DNA of 64,000 bases, from the NCBI GenBank assembly GCA_035551935.1, contig DASZMJ010000186.1:1-64000 (forward strand). Reading direction: 5' to 3'. Below, piece after piece: positions 32,387 through 40,850 of the stretch. Origin of the DNA: DASZMJ01 sp035551935 (lineage in GTDB: Bacteria > Planctomycetota > Planctomycetia > Isosphaerales > Isosphaeraceae). Position 1 is the first letter of the stretch, and every line of letters begins with the position of its first letter. Both the position numbers and the translations under genes were made by a program. The notes below the pieces were generated by a model, which saw only the letters and a list, made by a program, of their open reading frames with translations, had not been told where the DNA came from and did not search any database.

Positions 32387-32983
32387 TCAGGCGTCGCCCG
32401 TCGTGTCGCGGTCGGGGAAGGCGACCTTCGCATAGACCTCGCGCAACGGGATCTCGCAGCCGATCGATTCGAGCCGCAGGACGTCGTCCAGCGAGTCGAA
32501 CTCGGCCAGCACCCACTCGTCGCCCCGCCTCGTGAACCGCTCGACGCGGGCCCTGTCCTGCGCCACGAGGACGTACTCGCGGAGCGATTCGAGCCGCTTG
32601 TAGCGCTCGAACTTCTCGCCGCGGTCGTCGTCCTCGGTCGAGGGGGACAGGATCTCGATCACGACCGTCGGGTTCAGGAGCGTGTCGAACTGGTTGTCCA
32701 GGAATTGGGGCTCGCCGCAGACGATGGTCAGGTCGGGATAGGTGTCGAGCCCGGCGGCGGTCACGGCGACGCGCAGGTCACTGCCGTGGACCTCGCAGGG
32801 TCGGTGCCGGAGCTGCACGCCGACGTCGCGGGCCAGGTTCATCAGGATGAGGCTGTGCTCGCGCGACGTCCCGGCCATCGCCGTGATGACGCCGTCGCGG
32901 TACTCGTGGCGGAGCTGGGCCCGACGCTCGTGGACGAGGTACTCCTCCGGCGACGGTCGGGAGCGGGCGGCGGCCGTGGACAT
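32387..32983 (-). CDS. Uma2-family putative endonuclease
   Basis: This 198-residue protein with a PD-(D/E)xK-like core has PSPEEYLVHERRAQLRHEYRDGVITAMAGTSREHSLI, then LDTYPDLTIVCGEPQF, VVIEILSPSTEDDDRGEKFERYKRLESLREYVLVAQD. The Asp in YPDLT, Glu in EILS and following Lys form the Uma2 catalytic pattern. No biochemical target is established for the family. ATG at 32983 has GAGGAGG six bases upstream. It is a close paralog of the gene at 34831-35427, with which it shares most of its length. Confidence 0.88.
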   Translation of the reverse strand: MSTAAARSRPSPEEYLVHERRAQLRHEYRDGVITAMAGTSREHSLILMNLARDVGVQLRHRPCEVHGSDLRVAVTAAGLDTYPDLTIVCGEPQFLDNQFDTLLNPTVVIEILSPSTEDDDRGEKFERYKRLESLREYVLVAQDRARVERFTRRGDEWVLAEFDSLDDVLRLESIGCEIPLREVYAKVAFPDRDTTGDA

Positions 32984-33331
32984 CGCGAATCCTCCTCGCC
33001 TCCATTCGATTCTAACCCCGGCCGGTTCGCGCCGCCACGGGACGAGCTGGGTTGAGCTGCCGCAACATCCCGCCGACGGTCGGATCAGGCCGGTACACAA
33101 GTTGCCATGCGCATCTCCGGCTTCATAACAGGACCCGTCCGGTGACAGTCGGTCGGCAGCTCCTGCGCGCGCCGGTCCGACGAAAACGCCGCGACGTCGC
33201 CGCCAACGGCGGACGTCCGGACCGCGCGCGGAGGCCGCGGCCGGACGGTCGTCGAGGGTGCGCCGCGGCCGTCGCCCTGAGCCATCGGAATCGCCCGGAC
33301 GCCGACCCGATGATCGGCGTCCGGGCCCCAC
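32984..33331. other. Intergenic region between Uma2 and ECF sigma genes
   Basis: About 350 bases. It contains the sigma-factor terminator (33293-33326) and presumably the Uma2 promoter. No gene is supported on either strand. Confidence 0.5.
33293..33326 (-). terminator. Stem-loop after the ECF sigma gene
   Basis: Two perfect 13-base arms (33293-33305 and 33314-33326) with an 8-base loop lie just 6 bases past the sigma-factor stop. No T-run follows. Confidence 0.65.
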
Positions 33332-34729
33332 TCAATGTGGCTCGGCCGCCGAGCGGGCCTCAAGGGCCTTGAGGACGCGGTCGAGCTTCTGCTCGACGTC
33401 CTTGAGGCGCCGGTCGAGGTCCGGCGGCGGCGGGGCGTCGTCGCCGGCGACCTTGCGGATCTGCGACTGGTACCGGGCCTGGACGAGCTCCGCGGCGGTC
33501 CCGGCGGCGCCCAGCGCGGCGAGTTCCGAGGTGAGGTCCTTGACCTTCTTCTCGGCGGCCTCGCACGCCTCGGCGATCCGCTCCTGCTCCGCAGGCTCAC
33601 GCGCCGGGTCGGGGATGCCGAAGTTGTGCTCCTTGAGGAACTTCGACAGGGCCACCATCTCCTCCTCGATGAGCTTGACGCGGTGCTGGACCGCCAGCGC
33701 GCCGCCGGCGATCTCCGCGACCTGCAGGATCTTCTTGACCTCCTCGTCGAGGTCCCCCGCGTGCGGGGCGCTGATGCTCGCCGCGGGCTTCGCGTCCCTG
33801 GCCTCCGCGGGCTTCGGCGCCGCGGCGACCTTGGTTCCGGCCTGGTCCGGGTCGCTCGGCCTCGCGCCGGCCCCCTGGTATGCCCCCGCTCCCACCAGCA
33901 CGCAGCCGACCGCCAGGATCGCCGCCGCCTTGAGCTTGATCATGAAAACGCTCCTTCGCTCCGACCTCCAGAGGGCCAGCACCGCCGCCGGGACCGCCCC
34001 GACGGCTCCTTGGCCCGCGATCAGACTCGCCGCGCCCCGGGCCGTCGCGGCGACCAGGGATTCGGGGATCGCCGCCCGCGCGGCCGATGCGGCCGGCAGG
34101 GCGAACGCGGGGGCGAGGCCCCGACGTTCGAGCCGGGATTTCAGCCGGGACCGGCCGCGGGCGAGCCGGCTCTTGACCGTGCCGACGGGGCAGCCGAGCA
34201 ACGCCGCCGCGTCGTCGTACGACCGGCCCTCCAGGTCGCAGAGGACCACGGGCCGGCGGAACGTCGCCGGCAAGTTGTCGATCTCCTCGTGGACGATCGC
34301 CGCACGATCGTCGGGAGGCTCGATCTCATGGAGAACTCTCGACAACGCCGCCGCACCCCGCTCGACCTCGGCCCGACGCCGCGACGCCGCCTTCGCCCGG
34401 ATCGCCAGCCGACGCGCGACGCGGTGCAGCCAGGGGGCGAGCGAGTCGCGCACCCAGAGCGTGCCGCCGCGGCGCACAAGGGCGAGGAAGGTGGCCTGGA
34501 AGGCGTCGTGCGCGTCGTGGTCGTCGCGCAGGATCGCCCGGCAGGCCCGCAGGACCATCGGCCCGTGCCGCTCGACCAGGGCCGCGAACGCCGCCTCGGC
34601 CGCCGCGCCCCGGCGAGAGGCGAACCGCTCCAGGAGCTGGCCGTCGTCCAGGCCCGCGACCGTCCCCTCGTCGAAGATCGCCCGCAAGGTGCCGACGACG
34701 GCCGCCCCGCTCCCTCCGTGTCCCGCCAC
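33332..34729 (-). CDS. ECF sigma factor with fused membrane segment and coiled-coil tail
   Basis: This is a 465-residue protein starting at GTG 34729 with AAGGAGG upstream. Residues ~1-210 form an ECF sigma-70: region 2, LVERHGPMVLRACRAILRDDHDAHDAFQATFLAL, and region 4, LPATFRRPVVLCDLEGRSYDDAAALLGCPVGTVKSRLARGR. A hydrophobic helix, LKAAAILAVGCVLVGAGAY, follows at ~267-285, then a low-complexity stretch and a long Glu/Lys-rich coiled-coil-like region (residues ~330-455) including LKDVEQKLDRVLKALE. Sigma factors fused to a membrane anchor with an outside domain occur in planctomycetes and could be activated by release. No separate anti-sigma gene is adjacent. Confidence 0.88.
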   Translation of the reverse strand: MAGHGGSGAAVVGTLRAIFDEGTVAGLDDGQLLERFASRRGAAAEAAFAALVERHGPMVLRACRAILRDDHDAHDAFQATFLALVRRGGTLWVRDSLAPWLHRVARRLAIRAKAASRRRAEVERGAAALSRVLHEIEPPDDRAAIVHEEIDNLPATFRRPVVLCDLEGRSYDDAAALLGCPVGTVKSRLARGRSRLKSRLERRGLAPAFALPAASAARAAIPESLVAATARGAASLIAGQGAVGAVPAAVLALWRSERRSVFMIKLKAAAILAVGCVLVGAGAYQGAGARPSDPDQAGTKVAAAPKPAEARDAKPAASISAPHAGDLDEEVKKILQVAEIAGGALAVQHRVKLIEEEMVALSKFLKEHNFGIPDPAREPAEQERIAEACEAAEKKVKDLTSELAALGAAGTAAELVQARYQSQIRKVAGDDAPPPPDLDRRLKDVEQKLDRVLKALEARSAAEPH

Positions 34730-34830
34730 GTCCCGCCCTCCTTGACGCCTCCGCGACCTCCTACCCCCCCTAAAGCCGCCGCGCCGCCCCCGGGTTCCCG
34801 GGTCCCGGCATTTTTCCCGCCGGTCGCCGC

Positions 34831-35427
34831 TCAGGCGTCGGCCGGGGGCTCGCGGTCGGGGAGCGGGACCTTGTCGTAGATCTCACGCAAGGGAATGGAA
34901 CAGTCGATCGATTCCAGCCGCAGGATATCGTCCAAGGAGTTGAACTCGGTCAAGACCCACTCGTCACCCCGCCGTGTAGAACGCTCGACGCGGACCCTGT
35001 CCTGGGCCACCAGGACATAATCCCGGAGCGAGTCGAGCCGGCGGGATCGGGCGAACTCCTCGCCGCGGTCGTCGGCCTCGGTCGAGGGGGAGAGGATCTC
35101 GACGAGGACATCGGGGTTGACGAGCGTGTCGAAGCGGTCGTCGAGGAAGCGCGGGCCGCCGCAGACGACGGTGATGTCGGGGTAGGTGTAGAGCCCGGCG
35201 GGATCGACTCCCACGCGCATCTCGCCGATGTACGCCTCGCACGGCCGGCCCCGGAGCTGTTGCCGAAGCTCGCCGCCGATGTTCCACGCGATGAGGCTAT
35301 GCTCGCGCGAGGTCCCGGCCATCGCCGTGATGACGCCGTCGCGGTACTCGTGGCGGAACTGGGCCCGACGCTCGTGGACGAGGTATTCCTCGGGCGTGCA
35401 ACGGGCCCGGATCGCCGCGGATGACAT
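34831..35427 (-). CDS. Uma2-family putative endonuclease (paralog)
   Basis: This 198-residue protein is nearly collinear with the Uma2 gene at 32387-32983: EEYLVHERRAQFRHEYRDGVITAMAGTSREHSLI, YTYPDITVVCGGPRFLDDRFDTLVNPDVLVEILSPSTEADDRG. The catalytic Asp, Glu and Lys pattern is retained. The two copies sit on either side of the sigma gene in the same orientation, which suggests a duplication with the sigma gene between copies, or separate insertion of mobile Uma2 cassettes. Confidence 0.88.
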   Translation of the reverse strand: MSSAAIRARCTPEEYLVHERRAQFRHEYRDGVITAMAGTSREHSLIAWNIGGELRQQLRGRPCEAYIGEMRVGVDPAGLYTYPDITVVCGGPRFLDDRFDTLVNPDVLVEILSPSTEADDRGEEFARSRRLDSLRDYVLVAQDRVRVERSTRRGDEWVLTEFNSLDDILRLESIDCSIPLREIYDKVPLPDREPPADA

Positions 35428-35515
35428 CGGGAACCTCCTATCCGAATGACTGCGCCTATTCTACCCCCTCCGGCGCCGGCCCGATACGTGGGTCGCGATA
35501 ATCTTACTCTTGTCA

Positions 35516-35545
35516 TTGACGATGTCCGCCGGGGGGTGGTACGCT
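35516..35545 (+). promoter_or_regulatory. Predicted promoter upstream of the membrane-anchored hypothetical gene
   Basis: TTGACG (35516-35521) and TACGCT (35540-35545) are 18 bases apart, 44 bases before the ATG at 35590. It supports that start over longer in-frame ones beginning upstream of the promoter. Confidence 0.45.
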
Positions 35546-35589
35546 CGCGGGCGAGGATGATGAGGGGATCACGCGGAGGGGGGTTCGCG

Positions 35590-36939
35590 ATGGGGGTCGA
35601 GGCACCGCCGAGACGGCGGGACGTGATGGGCGTCGTCCTGGCGCCGGCGATCTGGCTGGAGCGGGCGCGGGGGCGGAGGCGGCTGGCCTTGCTGGCGGCG
35701 TACGCGGTCGTCGGCCTAGTCGTCGGGGTGCTCGGCTGGCGGGCGATGAGCCTCAACGCCCTGCCCGACGTCGGCGACCCGCCGGGCCTCGACGCCTTGA
35801 AGAACATCGAAGTGCCCGACGACCGCAACGCCTTCGTCCTCTACATGGAGGCGATCGCCAGACTCCGCCGGATAACCCCCGAGGAGGCGCGGCTCCAGAC
35901 GACCACCGACTGGTCGAAGGTCGATCCGAAGGTCCATCGCTGGGTCGAGGACAACCGCGCGGCGCTCGCGATCTGGCGGCGCGGGACCGAGCGGCCCGAC
36001 GCCTTGCTCGTCGCCCCCGCCGACTTGACGTTCGACACGGACCTGCACGAGTTCCAGCAGCTCCGCGACTTCTCGCGGCTCGCGGCCCTGGAGGGGTCGC
36101 GGCTCGAGCAGGCCGGCGACGTGGCCGGGGCCTGGGACCTGTACCGCGCGATGCTGCGGTCGAGCCGGCACGTCGGCCGCCACGGCTGCATCATCCAGCG
36201 CCTGGTCGGCGTCGCGATCCACGGCGTCTCGGCCAGCGGCCTCATGCAACTGGCCGACGACCCCCGCATCGACGCCGCGACCCTCCGCTCGACGTTGCGC
36301 GAGGCCGTCGCCCTCGACCGGACGACCGACCCGCCGTCGGTCTCGATTAAGTTCGAATATTTATCGATAATGAGATTCCTGGATGATCCCGAGCCCTTCC
36401 TCCGCAAGTACAACCCCGAGATGTTCGCGGGCGACGCCGAGCACTGGTATCGGAACCTGCCGAAGTACCGCGAGGCCGAGTGGTTCCTGCTCCGCGAGCC
36501 CGAGCGGAGCCGTCGGCTGGCGCGGCTCTGCTTCGCGAACCTCCTGGCCCACTGCGACAAGCCCGCCTCCGCCCGCCCGCCGATCGCGGCCGGCGAACTC
36601 GGCCTCTTCCAGGATCGCCCCGAGTCCGGGCCCGTCTCGCGCGAGGAGCTCGAGCGCTGGTCGAAGACGACCCGGATCTTCCGGGTCGTCTACCCGGCCA
36701 TCTTCAACGCCCTGCACGCCTACGACCGCGAGCGGGCCTCGAATTCGGCCCTCGTCCTCCACCTCGCCGAGCAGATCTACATCCGCGAGCGCGGCCGTCC
36801 GCCGAAGGCTCTCGGCGAGCTGATCGGGCCCGACTTGCCGGCCCTACCCGACGGCTGCGACCCCGGCGACGCGCCGATCGGGGCCACCGAGGTCAAGGAC
36901 GCGAAGATGATCAAGAGGAAATGGCAGAATGGCAGATGA
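35590..36939 (+). CDS. Membrane-anchored protein, unknown function
   Basis: This is a 449-residue protein. One transmembrane helix near the N-terminus (LALLAAYAVVGLVVGVLGW, ~32-50) leaves a large domain outside the membrane. The domain is alpha-helical by composition, with segments such as RNAFVLYMEAIARLRRITPEEARL, QAGDVAGAWDLYRAMLRSSRHVGRHG and SALVLHLAEQIYIRERGRPPKALGELIG; the last resembles the ends of other planctomycete hypotheticals. No catalytic motif is visible. The start at 35590 is backed by a GGAGGGG run and by the promoter at 35516. Confidence 0.75.
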   Translation: MGVEAPPRRRDVMGVVLAPAIWLERARGRRRLALLAAYAVVGLVVGVLGWRAMSLNALPDVGDPPGLDALKNIEVPDDRNAFVLYMEAIARLRRITPEEARLQTTTDWSKVDPKVHRWVEDNRAALAIWRRGTERPDALLVAPADLTFDTDLHEFQQLRDFSRLAALEGSRLEQAGDVAGAWDLYRAMLRSSRHVGRHGCIIQRLVGVAIHGVSASGLMQLADDPRIDAATLRSTLREAVALDRTTDPPSVSIKFEYLSIMRFLDDPEPFLRKYNPEMFAGDAEHWYRNLPKYREAEWFLLREPERSRRLARLCFANLLAHCDKPASARPPIAAGELGLFQDRPESGPVSREELERWSKTTRIFRVVYPAIFNALHAYDRERASNSALVLHLAEQIYIRERGRPPKALGELIGPDLPALPDGCDPGDAPIGATEVKDAKMIKRKWQNGR

Positions 36940-36961
36940 CAGAATCCGAAAACGCCCCGCC

Positions 36962-37744
36962 TCACGCCGCGCCTTGCTCGAGGGGGGCGGGGCAGGAGGG
37001 GAGGCGGAGGGTGAAGGTGGAGCCCTGGCCGGGGCGGCTCTCGACGCGGAGGCGGCCCTTGTGGGCCTCGACGATGTCGCGGCAGACGGGCAGGCCCAGG
37101 CCGGTGCCGCCGAGGCCGGAGGCGTCGGGGCCGGACTTGGTGGTGAAGAACGGCTCGAAGATCCGGCGGAGGTCCGCCGGCGCGATGCCGACGCCGGTGT
37201 CGGCGACGCTGACCTCGGCGGTGCGGCCGGTCGGGTCGAGCCCGACCCGGACGCGGACCGTCCCGCCGCGGGGCATCGCCTGGCGGGCGTTGATGACGAG
37301 GTTCAACAAGACCTGCTGGATCTGCGGCGCGCTGACGCGGGCGAACGGCCGGTCGGCCGACTCGAACTCGACCTTCACGCGGCCCCTGGCCAGGTCCTTG
37401 CCGACGAGCATCAGCACCTCCTCGGCCAACCGCGTCAGGTCGGCCGGCTCGCGGGCGTCGGCCGAGGGGCGGGCCAGGCCGAGCACGCCGCCGGCGATCG
37501 CCGCGGCGCGGCGGGAGGCCTCGAGGATCTTCTCGAAGGCCCGGTCGCGGTACGCCGGGTCGGGGTTGCGGAGGCCGAGCTTGGCGTAGTTGAGGATCGG
37601 CGTCAGGGCGTTATTCAACTCGTGCATGAGCCCGCCGGCCAGCACGCCGAGGCTGCTGACGCGCTGGAGCTCGATGACCTGGCGGCGGAGGGCCTCGACC
37701 TCGTCGCGCCCCGCCGCTTGCGACTCCTTCGACCTCGAGGCCAT
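36962..37744 (-). CDS. Sensor histidine kinase core without input domain
   Basis: This 260-residue soluble kinase has H-box GGLMHELNNALTPILNYAKLGL (His phosphorylation site at residue ~41). The N-box is QQVLLNLVINARQAMPRGG, G1 VSVADTGVGIAPADL, F/G2 IFEPFFTTKSG...GGTGLGLPVCRDIVEAHKG. There is no membrane segment and only a short coiled-coil start, so sensing must occur via a partner or cytosolic signal. No response regulator is encoded next to it. It converges with the membrane-anchored protein gene. Confidence 0.92.
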   Translation of the reverse strand: MASRSKESQAAGRDEVEALRRQVIELQRVSSLGVLAGGLMHELNNALTPILNYAKLGLRNPDPAYRDRAFEKILEASRRAAAIAGGVLGLARPSADAREPADLTRLAEEVLMLVGKDLARGRVKVEFESADRPFARVSAPQIQQVLLNLVINARQAMPRGGTVRVRVGLDPTGRTAEVSVADTGVGIAPADLRRIFEPFFTTKSGPDASGLGGTGLGLPVCRDIVEAHKGRLRVESRPGQGSTFTLRLPSCPAPLEQGAA

Positions 37745-37893
37745 CGTCGGCGCGCCTCCACGCAGGGACCGGGGCCCCTCCGAGGCCCGCACCATCCCCC
37801 ACCATCGTATCGGCCGCCGCCCCCGCCGAAATGAGCCGCGCGGGGCGTTTCGACGAGGGATGCCCTCGCTCGCGCTTCGGGTCAGGAAGCGGT

Positions 37894-38652
37894 TCAGGGG
37901 GCCGGCGGGGAGACGACGCGGACCGGCTCGCGGCGGTGGCGGCCGTCGCGGGTCAGGGCCCCGCCGAGCCGGCGGTCCAGGGCGTCGATGGCCGCGTCGA
38001 GGATGCTCCGGGTGGCGTCGAGGTGCCGGGGCCGCAGCGCATAAGGGTCGCGCGGCAGGCCGGTCCGCGGGTAGACGAGGTGCCCCGCCGCGATCCCCGA
38101 GCCGCGCGGGACCTGGTGCGGCTCCAGCGGCTCGTACGAGTCGGGGCCGGTCGCCCGGTAGTACGCGCGGCGGTCGACCGGCGGGCCGGGGTAGGCCCAC
38201 GAGGCTCGGAGGGACAAGAGCTCGCCGAATTGCGGCCAGGGGGGCGATTCGGTGTCATGCCCGCCGGCCGGCCCCTCGCCCAGCAGCGCCGGCAAGAGCC
38301 GCCAGGCCTCGCCCAACGGCAACGGGCGGGCCGGGTCGGTCAGCAGGTGGGCCAGCTCCGGCCGCGCCAGCTCGGCCGCCGCCTGATGGACCAGCGCCTC
38401 GGCGCTCGACAGATACAGCAGGAACGCCGCCCGCGCCAGCCGGCTCGCCTCGGCCTCGGAGCGCGGCAGGCGGAGCTGGCTCTGCGTGTGGAAATACAGG
38501 GCATCCTGATACAAGCAATGGAACGGGCTGACGACCGTCTCGATCACCCACGCCCCGTCCCCCGCCCCCCCGCCGCGCGCGGCCCCCTCGGCCACGGCCG
38601 ACTCGGCGCCGGATCGTGTCGGGCCTCCCGGCCCGCGCCCGCCGTCACTCAT
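37894..38652 (-). CDS. Hypothetical protein, helical
   Basis: This is a ~252-residue protein that I do not recognise. It has a Gly-rich start, then VIETVVSPFHCLYQDALYFHTQSQLRLPRSEAEASRLARAAFLLYLSSAEALVHQAAAEL, which looks like a helical bundle. The middle and end are Pro/Arg rich, with ATRSILDAAIDALDRRLGG late on. No signal peptide or membrane helix. The start is uncertain between 38652 and 38685; neither has a strong ribosome site. It lies upstream of the histidine kinase on the same strand with 149 bases between, so a functional link is possible but unproven. Confidence 0.6.
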   Translation of the reverse strand: MSDGGRGPGGPTRSGAESAVAEGAARGGGAGDGAWVIETVVSPFHCLYQDALYFHTQSQLRLPRSEAEASRLARAAFLLYLSSAEALVHQAAAELARPELAHLLTDPARPLPLGEAWRLLPALLGEGPAGGHDTESPPWPQFGELLSLRASWAYPGPPVDRRAYYRATGPDSYEPLEPHQVPRGSGIAAGHLVYPRTGLPRDPYALRPRHLDATRSILDAAIDALDRRLGGALTRDGRHRREPVRVVSPPAP

Positions 38653-38813
38653 GGGCGAGTTGCCCCCTCGTTCGACCTGCGACATGACGCCCGATCCCTG
38701 GGGTGAATCGCCCAGCTTACCGCGCCCCGCGGGGCGATTCCACCGCCCCGACGATCCCAACAATCACAAATCGACAATTTCCAATGCCAAATGTCCAATG
38801 CCAGGATCCCTCC

Positions 38814-40499
38814 TCACCGCGGCGGGGCCGGGGGCGCGGCGGGGGGGCTGAAGGGGCGGGCCAGGACGAGGTCGCGGGCGCGGAGGCGGTTGCCGCGCCC
38901 CTGGGGGGTGGGGTCGGCCTGGCCGAGGTAGTGGGTGGCGCCGGCGAGGTCGCCGGCCGCGGCGTAGAGGCGGCCGAGGTTGGCGCGGGCGCCGTACTGG
39001 AACGCCGGGACATAGACCCCGGACGCCTCGGCGGCGGGGGCCAGCTTCAGCGACTGCTCGAAGAGCCGGCGGGCGTCGTCGGGGTGGCCGAGGTCGAGGT
39101 GGCAGAGCGCGAGGTAATACGTGGCGTACAGGTTGAGCACGCCCTGGATCTCGGGGGGGACGGGGACCTGCCGCGGGGGCGAGCCCGGGCCGGTCGGCAC
39201 CGACATCACCAGCTTCTCGGCGATGCGGAGCCGGACGTAGCTCTCCAGCGCCTTCTCCATCCGCTCGGGGTTCGACGCCCGGAGCTGTTGCATCCGCGCC
39301 GGCAAGAGCGGCAGCCGCAGGCTCGCGTCGAAGTACCGGAGGGTCGACTGCGTCGCCTGCACGAAGGCGCCGTCGGTCACCAGGCGGAAGCTGACCTCCA
39401 TCGGCAGCGCCCAGAGCCGGACCTCGGAGGCGTACGGGCCGAGCGCCTTGCGGAAGGCCGCGGCCTGGGCGCCGGGGTCGCGGAAGAGGACCATCTTCAG
39501 GTCGCCGGCCAGCTCGCGCTGCAGCAGCCGCATCCGGGGGGCGACGAAGGCGAACGTCGAGTCGATCCAGACGGCGACCCGACCCGGGGCCAGGTCGGCG
39601 GCCGTCGTGCCGTAGGGGGACTCGGGCAGGTCCAGCCGCGCCAGGATGCTCGGGTCGGTCGCCGCCTGCTCCAACGTCGCGATCCCCCGGCCGCCGGGGC
39701 CGGGGACCGGCAGGCCGATCCGGGCGTCGAAGAGGTACGGCTTGCCGCCGACGATCGCGGCGCAGACCCACGGGACGCGCCGCTCCTGGCCCGGTGGGGC
39801 ATAGGCCAGCAGGCCGGCGTCGAAACCGAGCTGGCGGCAGAGGGTGATGAAGACCCAGCTCCGCTCCGACCACTCCTCGCGCTCGACGGCCAGGCCGCGG
39901 AGCAGCACGTCGTACGGCCGCGCCGGCGCCCGGAAGTCCGGGTCGCCCCCGCCGAGCGCCTCCGGCGGCACCAGGGCGACCTGCGCGACCACCCAGTCGA
40001 ACAGCCGACGGAGGCGGTCCAGGTCGTCCCCGTCGCCGGCGGCGCGGGCGGCGACGGCCTGGTAGAGCAGGCAGTCCTCGATGTGCCGCGCCTCCGGGGT
40101 CTCGAACTTCCGCGACTCCAGGGCGCGCATCGCCGCGTCGAACCGCTGGCGGGGCAGCTCACCCTTGAGGTACTCGCGGGCCTCGGGGCTCATCGCGAAG
40201 TCGGCGTCGGGCGTCCCCTCGAAGACCTGGTTGAGGTTCGCCGCCGCGTTCGAGAAGCTGGTGGTGCCGGGGTTCTCCTCGGCATCGCGGAGCATCTCGA
40301 TCGTCACCTTGATGAGCTCCGCCTTCGAGACCGCCCCCGAGCCGGCCTTCGACGCCGCGTCGCCGTCGCCGAAGAGTTCGCTGTGGCTGGGGGCGCCGTC
40401 GCCCCCGCTCGACCCGCAGCCGACGAGCGCCGCGCCCAGGCCCGGCACGACCAGTAACAGCAATACGACGCGGTTCCAGGGGCGGGCAGGCCGCTTCAC
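38814..40499 (-). CDS. Lipoprotein with transglutaminase-like and TPR-like regions
   Basis: This is a 561-residue protein with a GTG start. A lipoprotein signal ends in ALVGC (Cys28). From ~140 there is a cysteine-containing segment, ERSWVFITLCRQLGFDAGLLAYAPPGQ, then PWVCAAIVGGKPYLFDARIGLPVPG. This looks like a transglutaminase-like core with the Cys and a later Asp; a clear His is not obvious, so activity is doubtful. The C-terminal third has TPR-like helices, LNLYATYYLALCHLDLGHPDDARRLFEQSLKLAP and ARANLGRLYAAAGDLAGATHYLGQ. It is divergent from the ArnT-like gene. Periplasmic or outer-membrane role inferred. Confidence 0.75.
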   Translation of the reverse strand: MKRPARPWNRVVLLLLVVPGLGAALVGCGSSGGDGAPSHSELFGDGDAASKAGSGAVSKAELIKVTIEMLRDAEENPGTTSFSNAAANLNQVFEGTPDADFAMSPEAREYLKGELPRQRFDAAMRALESRKFETPEARHIEDCLLYQAVAARAAGDGDDLDRLRRLFDWVVAQVALVPPEALGGGDPDFRAPARPYDVLLRGLAVEREEWSERSWVFITLCRQLGFDAGLLAYAPPGQERRVPWVCAAIVGGKPYLFDARIGLPVPGPGGRGIATLEQAATDPSILARLDLPESPYGTTAADLAPGRVAVWIDSTFAFVAPRMRLLQRELAGDLKMVLFRDPGAQAAAFRKALGPYASEVRLWALPMEVSFRLVTDGAFVQATQSTLRYFDASLRLPLLPARMQQLRASNPERMEKALESYVRLRIAEKLVMSVPTGPGSPPRQVPVPPEIQGVLNLYATYYLALCHLDLGHPDDARRLFEQSLKLAPAAEASGVYVPAFQYGARANLGRLYAAAGDLAGATHYLGQADPTPQGRGNRLRARDLVLARPFSPPAAPPAPPR

Positions 40500-40850
40500 G
40501 GGGGGGAGTCTCCAGGTCGAGGGGCATGGACGACGGGCCTCGGCGCGCCGATCGCGGGCGCGGCCCGGCCGTTCCCGGCCATGCCGGCGATTCTATCGGA
40601 TACGCCCCCCGCCCCGCGAGTGTTCGCCCCGCCCGCGACCCCATCAATGAACTCGTCGGTGGGGCGGCACGGCCCCGAGTCCTCGAAGGGCGTGGGCCCC
40701 GACCCGAAGGCCATGCCACAGACCATGCCCTTGGAGGGCGTGCCACCCACCGCGACCCCATCGCTCGCCGCTTCGGGTTGTCGGGCCGGGGGGGCTGGGG
40801 TATTTTGCCGCGGCGGGACGGGCGACCGGCGGAGTCTCAAGGAGGGGGCG
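40500..40850. other. Divergent intergenic region
   Basis: About 350 bases between the lipoprotein and the ArnT-like gene, which diverge. I see a short CCATGCC direct repeat near 40712-40730 and the strong ribosome site before 40851, and no gene, terminator or clear promoter pair. Confidence 0.4.
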
